Source: Argopecten irradians (taxonomy: Eukaryota; Mollusca; Bivalvia; Pectinida; Pectinidae). Taken from it: 64,000 bases of DNA. Shown one piece after another: positions 57,501 to 64,000 of this stretch. Under the pieces are notes generated by a model. The model was not told the DNA's origin. It worked only from the letters and a program-made list of their open reading frames with translations, and ran no database searches. How positions within the stretch are numbered: position 1 is the first letter of the stretch; each line of letters starts with the position of its first letter. The DNA is taken from contig NC_091140.1 in NCBI RefSeq assembly GCF_041381155.1, forward strand, positions 21,108,864-21,172,863, read 5' to 3'. The position numbers and the translations under genes are program-made.

Positions 57501-60500
57501 AAGTTATATAGAATTTTGTTAGTTTCGAATGCTTTTATCTAAAACTTTGAATTTTGTTTTACAGTGATTCTGATAGTTTTAAATCACAAATGGAGGAATG
57601 GTTACCACGGCTACATGCCATTGTCATTGGTCCGGGGTTAGGTAGATCCCAGACATGTATAAAAAATGCCACCGTAAGTGATCTCCAATAATGTCAGAGG
57701 TCAACACTTAATAGGTAGTTAAGTCAAGGGTCAAATGTCATATTGGTAAACAGTTTGGGTTCAAATCATGATATGTTTAAAGCAGGTCAAAGGTCATTTT
57801 CAAGGGCATATTTGTCAACACTCTATATGGTCAATGTGTATTAATATACAGTTAAAGTATGGGGTTGAAGGATATATCAAGTTTCTGGTTTCCTGAGACT
57901 TGTCTATTTCCCGAGGCGGAGCTGTGGGAAATAGGCAAGTTTGAGGGAAACAAAAAACTTGATATATCACTCAATCCCTTACTTTAGCTGTTTCAATATA
58001 TCGATACATACAAAAGCTATGATTAGTCTAATAATATATTTCTCTCATACGCTATATTCCTGTCGCATATGGCCATGGTCATTAGAGATTGAAAGAATTT
58101 TACATTGCAATAGATCTGCATAATCATAGCTTCAAACATTCAAATTATTCCAAGATGATATTTGTGATTCCAAGTCCGTTTTTAGCCCACCATCATCAGA
58201 TGGTGGGCTATTCAAATCGCCTTTCGTCCGTGGTCCGTCGTCCGTCCGTCCTTCCGTCCGTCCGTCCGTCCGTCCTTCCGTCCGTCCGTCCGTCCGTCCG
58301 TTAACAATTCTTGTTACCGCTATTTCTCTAAAAGTACTGAAGGGATCTTTCTCAAATTTCATATGTAGGTTCCCCTAGGACCCTAGTTGTGCATATTGTA
58401 TTTTGGGACTGATCAGTCAACAAGATGGCCGCCAGGCAGCCATCTTGGATTTTGATAGTTAAAGTTTGTTACCGCTATTTCTCAGAAAGTACTTAAGGGA
58501 TCTTTCTCAAATTTCATATGTAGGTTCCTCTAGGACCCTAGTTGTGCATATTGCATTTTGGGACTGATCGGTCAACAAGATGGCCGCCAGGTAGCCATCT
58601 TGTATTTTGATAGTTAAAGTTTGTTACCGCTATTTCTCAGAAAGCACTGAAGGGATCTTTCTCAAATTTTATATGTAGGTTCCCCTAGGACCCTAGTTGT
58701 GCATATTGTATTTTGGGACTGATCGGTCTCAACAAGATGGCCGCCAGGCAGCCATCTTGGATTTTGATAGTTAAAGTTTGTTACCACTATTTCTCATAAA
58801 GTATTGAAGGGATCTTTCTCAAATTTCATATGTAGGTTCCCGTAGGACCCTAGTTGTGCATATTGCATTTTGGGACTGATCGGTCAACAAGATGGCCGAC
58901 CAGCCGCCATCTTGGATTTTGATAGTTAAAGTTTGTTACCGCTAATTCTCAGAAAGTACTTAAGGGATCTTTCTCAAATTTCATATTTAGGTTCCCCTAG
59001 GACCCCAGTTGTGCATATTGCATTTTGGGACTGATCGGTCAACAAGATGGCCGACCAGCAGCCATCTTGGATTTTGATAGTTAAAGTTTGTTACGGCTAT
59101 TTCTCAGAAAGTATTGAAGGGATTGTTCTCAAATTTCATATGTAGGTTCCCGTAGGACCCTAGTAGTGCATATTGCATTTTGGGACTGATCAGTCAACAA
59201 GATGGCCGCCAGGTAGCCATCTTGGATTTTGATAGTTAAAGTTTGTTATCGCTATTTCTCAGAAAGCACTGAAGGGATCATTCTCAAATTTCATATGTAG
59301 GTTCCCCTAGGACCCCAGTTGTGCATATTGCATTTTAGGACTGATCGGTCAACAAGATGGCCGCCAGGTAGCCATCTTGGATTTTGATAGTTAAAGTTTG
59401 TTACCGCTATTTTTCAGAAAGCACTGAAGGGATCTTTCTCAAATTTCATATGTAGGTTCCCCTAGGACCCCAGTTGTGCATATTACATTTTGGGACTGAT
59501 CGGTCAACAAGATGGCCGACTGGTGGCCATCTTGGATTTTGATAGTTAAAGTTTGTTACCGCTATTTCTCAGAAAGTATTGAAGGGATTGTTCTCAAATA
59601 TCATATGTAGGTTCCTCTAGGACCCTAGTTCTGCCTATTGCATTTTGCGACCACCATCTTGGATTTTGATAGTTTAAAGTTTGAAAAGCAGAAAAAAGAA
59701 GTGTAAGTTTGAAAAGCAGAGAAAAGATCCCTCTTTCATTTGTCAGACATAGATCAATCTTTGGTGGGCGCCAAGATCCCTCTGGGATCTCTTGTTTTGC
59801 TTTTATTCAAACCACAGGTTATAATTTGATTCTGGTATGATTTCTCAATATTTCAACATGTAATACCACTAGGCATAATACTAAATTTATATACAGTGGA
59901 ACCTCCCAAAACCGAACCTTCTCAAAACCGATCACCTCTAGAAACCGAACATGGATGTCATGTACGGAATGAATTCCTCTTTATTAATAGTATATAAAAC
60001 TTCCCAAAACCGATCCCTCCCAATTCCGAATACCGGACCGATTTTGAGATCGGAATAGTCAAATGTAACTAAAATACACTTCTGAAAACCGGCCTTACCT
60101 GAGCGACACCAATAGATTGCATTGAGGTCTGATCAACCGACCGTGAAATACACACATACCTGTACCATAGTTGTTGCATGCCATGTCCTTGGGCATGTAT
60201 ACCGATGGGAAGGCTATAGGTACACATTAATTATACCCGAGATGGTGGTGTAATTATTTAATCATGCCTATTGTTTAGATATCTAACGAAGGTCTACCAT
60301 GTGCACGCGGTTTGTTTACTGTAGGAAAACAAGCAGAGCTAGTAATAAAGAGAAAGTTTCGCATTCAAAACACATGTTTTTTTATTTACATATGTAGTTG
60401 TCGGATAACGTAAATTATCTGTATGAAGAAGCCGAAGCCACGTATTGTTTTAGAAAATGACTATGTCAAATAATAACGGGATCGACTGATCATCGTGTAA

Positions 60501-63500
60501 TTAGGCCATATAATTTGATTCTTGACGTAACCAGAAGCGATCGGTCGTATATAGGTTGCAGACGAAAACATCCCAAAGAACATTCACGCAACTAACTAAC
60601 TAAACTATGTTTATAAGCGGTTACAAAGTCAAGTTTGCTGTAATCCATTCCTTTTAAACGTATGATTCTCTCTTTTGTGATAACATTCACATGAACAATC
60701 AATATCAGTCGGTTTTAACACTAGGCATACATGCGGTGCACTAATGTAAAAAAAAAGACTTCCGATCGATTAAATCCGGATCGTGATGATCGGTATTCGG
60801 TTCACTTCTCCAAACCGAACCCTCTCTAAACCGGCCGAAATTATATGCACCGACCATGATCGGTTTCGGGAGGTTCCACTGTACATGTATTGTTAAAAGT
60901 CCGAGATGTTAACCACTTACATGTAGCCTAAAATGTACATAACAACTTTACGTACATTTACATATAAAAGGTATTGTCCTTTGACCCCATTACATTTTTC
61001 ACAATCCTCTCACTTTCAAGATAAATATGCATGACGACGTGTTCGGTAAGAGTTTCTGATCGATACTAACGTTGTTTGATTACATCAACGGAGGTGGCGC
61101 GATAAGAAACTAGCTCCGCCCAATTGTTACGTCGCTTAGCAACTGATGAAGTGATCAGAAACAAGTCCCTCTCACCTCGAATCTGATTGGTTAAATGGAA
61201 ATAGCCGAGTCAGGGTGTGTGCTAGCTTCCAGGGGTGTGTTAGTTCGAAAGACTAACACACAGCTGAGCGAGGGTTTTGGAAAAAAGTAGGGAGCTAGTC
61301 AATTAAACCAAGTAACTTTTTATAGAGTAAATAACGTAGAAGTATATTAATTAGTACTGAGACCATAATGAAATTATTATACGTAGTTATGTACAATATT
61401 GAATAATTAAAATATGTAATCGATGGTTTTAAATGAGTAAAACAATAATTCAGCAGTGATTTCTTCCAGTTGTTTGCCCTATTGATTATAATACCAACAT
61501 CATCAAAACATTAAACAGTGTGTCATACTTTACTTACTCTAGACATATCCTCTGTTTCTGTTGTTTTATTTCAGTCTATCATTGAGATGGCTAAGGAGCG
61601 GAACATTCCACTGATAATAGATGCTGTAAGTTTTCTCTTTATTAGTATTTCTCTGTAAAGATTTTAATAAAGACTACATATTTATATATCTGCTCTACCT
61701 TTGTACCAGAGTTTACTATTCTGTGCGATGTTTCCACATCTAATGATATAGATCATATTTAATTGACAGGACGGCCTTCACCTAGTAAAGGAAAACCCCG
61801 GAGTTATATTTGAGTACACTAAGGCTATCCTCACACCTAATGTAGTGGAATTCAACAGACTCTATGAAAAAGTTGTAAGTATTAAAATATGGTATAGTTT
61901 TAGCTTGTCAACTTTGGTGTTGTCAATTTGTTTTAGCTCAACTGTCTTTAGCCAGTTGGACTTTTGCCATGGTGTGCCCATCCATCCTTAGCCTTTTCTG
62001 TTTAAACAGTTTTTTCTCAAAACCCTTAAAGCAAAGAGACTTGATGTTGAACCTTTTGCAGGTTAGGATGAAGGGCTTCAAATTTTGTTTAAATGTGTAA
62101 CCTTGGCCTTCGATCATTCATGGTGATAAGGTGTCAATTAAATAGTCAAAAATCTTTCAATGACTTCAAATATCAATGAACTTACTGGCAGAGGCCAGGT
62201 GACCTGATATTGGGCCAGTGGTATGTTTGGATAAAGGGCTTCTAAATTTATTCAAATTAATGACCTTGACCATCTTTTATAGTTATCTTAGTTCAGCATA
62301 AAATACTCTATTGAATATTGTATGCACCATGGTCACTAATTAGTAGGTGAGTCATGACTCATGAGGGGGCATTGGGCCCTCATAAGTATGTTTATTACTG
62401 CTTCTGATCTTCCTAATACAGTGGGTGATGTTTAGTCAGGATTCATCATTAGGGAAAAAGGAACAGTGTAATGTTGCATCAATTAATGTCAAATAAAGAT
62501 TGATTATCAATATTACTGCTTGTTTTAAACCTGCCTGAATTGATTATGAGAAGATTTGGTCTAGATTTCTGTATTGCTGGGTTCAGTGATCCTTCAGGCC
62601 AAATTTCTGTTACCATGATATAAAATAAAATGAATGAGGTTTTAAATGATTGTTTAAAATAAAGCTTTGTTTGATAAATTTGAAAAAGTTCAACACGAGT
62701 TTTAACTGTTACAGTTAAAGGGCCATTACCTTTCCGAAACGGCTTTTAATTTTTGAAATAGGAATGTAAAACGAGATCAATAATTTTGTAGAGTCGCAGG
62801 ATTTATTAACTATACGTTTACTAGCACACTTATCATCACCTTCAGAACTGTTTAATTAGAATAAATAAAATGTTTATTTTCATAACGCGGGTCATTTTAT
62901 GTTTCCCGCCGTCGTCCTAAATGCAGCGCGGTAGTTGACTATCACTGCGCTAGACGGCAAGACAGCGAAATGAATCTCCACTGTTATCGTATATTAGACA
63001 GGAAATCTTGCATATGTTTCGTGTTGTAACCTCATCTTAAGCCATCTATATATATTTTCTTTTGTTATTAATGTTTTTAAGAAACCTTTAAATTTTGCTC
63101 CGGAAAGGTAGTGGGCCTTTAATGTAACCGACAGTCCAACACAGCTGGTAGGTTATGGGAACACAGGTCTGATAAGTTAGGTTGAGTGTAGGTCAGTGTT
63201 AGTCAATTTTACTGCATATCACAATGATATTAATATTGTCAAAATGAACAGTTAAGCATGTAGGATTACATGTGTACAATATCAAAGCTGACCAAGTAAA
63301 GACCAACAGTTATTGGATTACCTCCCTTTGTACACAAGATGCAAATTGTCATACAGACTGGAATATTGTAGAAAAATACATTGATTTGCTGTATCATACT
63401 AGCATATGATACAATATACATTTAGTATTCAGTCTTTGTTGTAAATTAAGGAATGATTTCTGGTTATGAAGGGAGGGAAATACATTAAGGTATTACATAA

Positions 63501-64000
63501 GTTATACCAACTGGAAAATAATAATTCAAAAGACATTAAGGTATTACATTAGTTATACCAACTGGAAAATAATAATTCAAAAGACATTAAGGTATTACAT
63601 TAGTTATACCAGCTGGAAAATAATAATTCAAAATACATTAAGGTATTACATTAGTTATACCAACTGGAAAATAATAATTCAAAAGACATTAAGGTATTAC
63701 ATTAGTTATACCAACTGGAAAATAATAATTCAAAAGACATTAAGGTATTACATTAGTTATACCAACTGGAAAATAATAATTCAAAAGCAAATATTGGTAG
63801 TCATCCCAGATCTGAAATGAAAGGAAGCAAATAATGTCATTCATATATATTCATGTCTTTCAGTGTGATCATTTATAATTGTTATTTTATTACTGTAAGT
63901 AGACTTATTTTTCATGTACGATTAAATTTTGTGTAATTTGCTATGAGAAACTGGAAATTAATTGCAGAAAATTCTCTGAGGACAGATACAATAGAAGCAT
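54554..64000 (+). CDS. NAXD: ATP-dependent (S)-NAD(P)H-hydrate dehydratase (partial)
   Basis: Exons 54554-54695, 55004-55049, 57103-57191, 57565-57673, 61575-61625, 61770-61874, all in phase, and probably one beginning at 63981 and leaving the window. The enzyme uses a nucleotide triphosphate or diphosphate to dehydrate damaged hydrated NAD(P)H back to NAD(P)H, working with epimerase NAXE. Family motifs: [86 protein letters not shown]; these follow human NAXD closely. The ribokinase-like catalytic GAGD lies beyond the window. The 5' end is uncertain (candidates at 49705 and 52419); a mitochondrial presequence was not seen. Intron 2 carries a 30-copy array of the following acceptor and exon start. 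Confidence 0.93.
55314..57155 (+). repeat. 61-bp minisatellite, 30 copies, of a NAXD splice acceptor and exon start
   Basis: Each unit has ATTTTGATTTTGTTGTAG, an acceptor with pyrimidine-rich lead, followed by ~36 bases of exon start (GGTGGTGATTTGTCCCATGT; TTTCTGTACGAGAGAT) and AAGCTAC. Period is 61 bp, 65 where GCTAGTAC replaces GCTAC. The thirtieth copy is the true exon (57103), recognisable because GAGAGAT continues into GCAGCCAGTG. Twenty-nine upstream decoy acceptors thus precede the real one. Copies are very similar, implying recent or ongoing homogenisation. Confidence 0.97.
57849..57990 (+). repeat. GAGGCG-centred palindrome H4
   Basis: Arms of about 65 bp (CAGTTAAAGTATGGGGTTGA... 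against CAGCTAAAGTAAGGGATTGA...), inner pair CTATTTCCC/GGGAAATAG, centre GAGGCGGAGCTGT. In a NAXD intron. Confidence 0.9.
58184..59796 (+). mobile_element. Helentron-like non-autonomous element C (tandem-core)
   Basis: 1613 bp. Head hairpin AGCCCACCAT-CATCAG-ATGGTGGGCT (58184-58209), then a GTCCGTCC microsatellite (about 58226-58301). Core: nine ~153-bp units (58310-59680) with GTTACCGCTATTTCTCAGAA, CCCCTAGGACCCTAGTTGTG and, in most, AACAAGATGGCCGCCAGGCA followed by GCCATCTTGG. Tail TTGGTGGGCGCC (inverse of the head arm), hairpin AGATCCC-TCT-GGGATCT, CTTGTT, ending 59796. No coding capacity. Confidence 0.75.
59894..60881. mobile_element. Pogo/Tc1-class MITE with TA duplication
   Basis: 988 bp between TA dinucleotides (59892-59893, 60882-60883). 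Left end CAGTGGAACCTCCCAAAACC; right end, reverse-complemented, CAGTGGAACCTCCCGAAACC; inverted repeats about 25 bp. Many internal AAACCGA phrases. No transposase. Lies in a NAXD intron. Confidence 0.8.
60884..61574. other. NAXD intron segment
   Basis: Non-coding. Contains a short hairpin GTGTGTTAGT-TCGAAAG-ACTAACACAC at about 61235-61262 followed by GAGCGAGGG, reminiscent of but not matching the GAGGCG palindromes. Confidence 0.45.
61875..63481. other. NAXD intron, no feature seen
   Basis: About 1.6 kb of AT-rich intron with no gene, array or mobile-element end that I can support. A GC-richer patch with GCGCGG lies near 62885-62970. Confidence 0.4.
63482..63786 (+). repeat. 51-bp minisatellite, six copies
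   Basis: Six units of ACATTAAGGTATTACATTAG, TTATACCAACTGGAAAATAA, TAATTCAAAAG (51 bp), nearly identical, in a NAXD intron. No relation to any exon in view. Confidence 0.95.
63981..64000 (+). CDS. NAXD: Probable next NAXD exon, cut by window edge
   Basis: Open sequence GACAGATACAATAGAAGCAT after CTCTGAG. The earlier AG (ATTGCAG, 63967) would give an in-frame TGA within four codons, so 63981 is preferred. Only six codons visible. Confidence 0.35.

Noticed and set aside
58226-58301. GTCCGTCC tract as an independent microsatellite
   Set aside because: The same CGTCCGTC-rich tract follows the head in all four tandem-core elements, so it is part of the element.
61190-61290. Fifth GAGGCG palindrome
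   Set aside because: The hairpin at about 61235-61262 has only ~10-bp arms and a TCGAAAG loop; the nearby GAGCGAGGG is outside the arms.

Overview
The window reads as AT-rich nuclear DNA of a lophotrochozoan animal, most probably a bivalve mollusc. Reasons: intron-rich vertebrate-like genes with GT-AG junctions, an HSP70-12 (HSPA12) gene of the kind expanded in bivalves, tRNA-derived SINEs, and several kinds of tandem-core elements ending in a hairpin plus CTTGTT that I know as common mollusc repeats. The species call is inference; no ribosomal or mitochondrial marker is present.

Layout. 1-3149: 3' part of a Ty3/Gypsy LTR element with integrase and the right LTR. 5423-16404 (+): F-box/WD-repeat gene in seven coding exons, its introns loaded with minisatellites and two large Helentron-like non-autonomous elements. 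17.1-22.4 kb: mostly non-coding, with a 15-copy minisatellite and two palindromes. 22489-25791 (-): HSPA12-like gene in four coding exons. 27.9-29.4 kb: a large imperfect inverted duplication. 30.8-31.9 kb: three minisatellites. 32933-42930 (-): CCDC138 in thirteen coding exons, with a 2.6-kb minisatellite in one intron. 42.9-49.6 kb: gene-poor, with SINEs, another inverted duplication and a 2.6-kb Mutator-like element flanked by a 9-bp direct repeat. 54554-64000 (+): NAXD, the ATP/ADP-dependent NAD(P)H-hydrate dehydratase, running off the right edge, with a 30-copy minisatellite, a palindrome, another Helentron-like element and a pogo-like MITE in its introns.

Three themes stand out. (1) Seven tandem arrays in three unrelated genes begin at an exon edge and repeat exon sequence, usually together with its splice site, producing series of decoy splice sites (NAXD acceptor x30, F-box/WD exon 2 donor x10, CCDC138 donor x about 58). 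(2) Four long palindromes at 41.1, 52.8, 54.0 and 57.9 kb have mutually unrelated arms but the same centre, close to CGAGGCGAAGCCGAG. (3) Four tandem-core elements belong to three end-families in which head hairpin, inner repeat and terminal hairpin have changed together while the plan and the terminal CTTGTT stay constant. Themes 1 and 2 are the best candidates for something undescribed. The genes themselves are ordinary housekeeping or ubiquitin/chaperone genes with no evident shared pathway.
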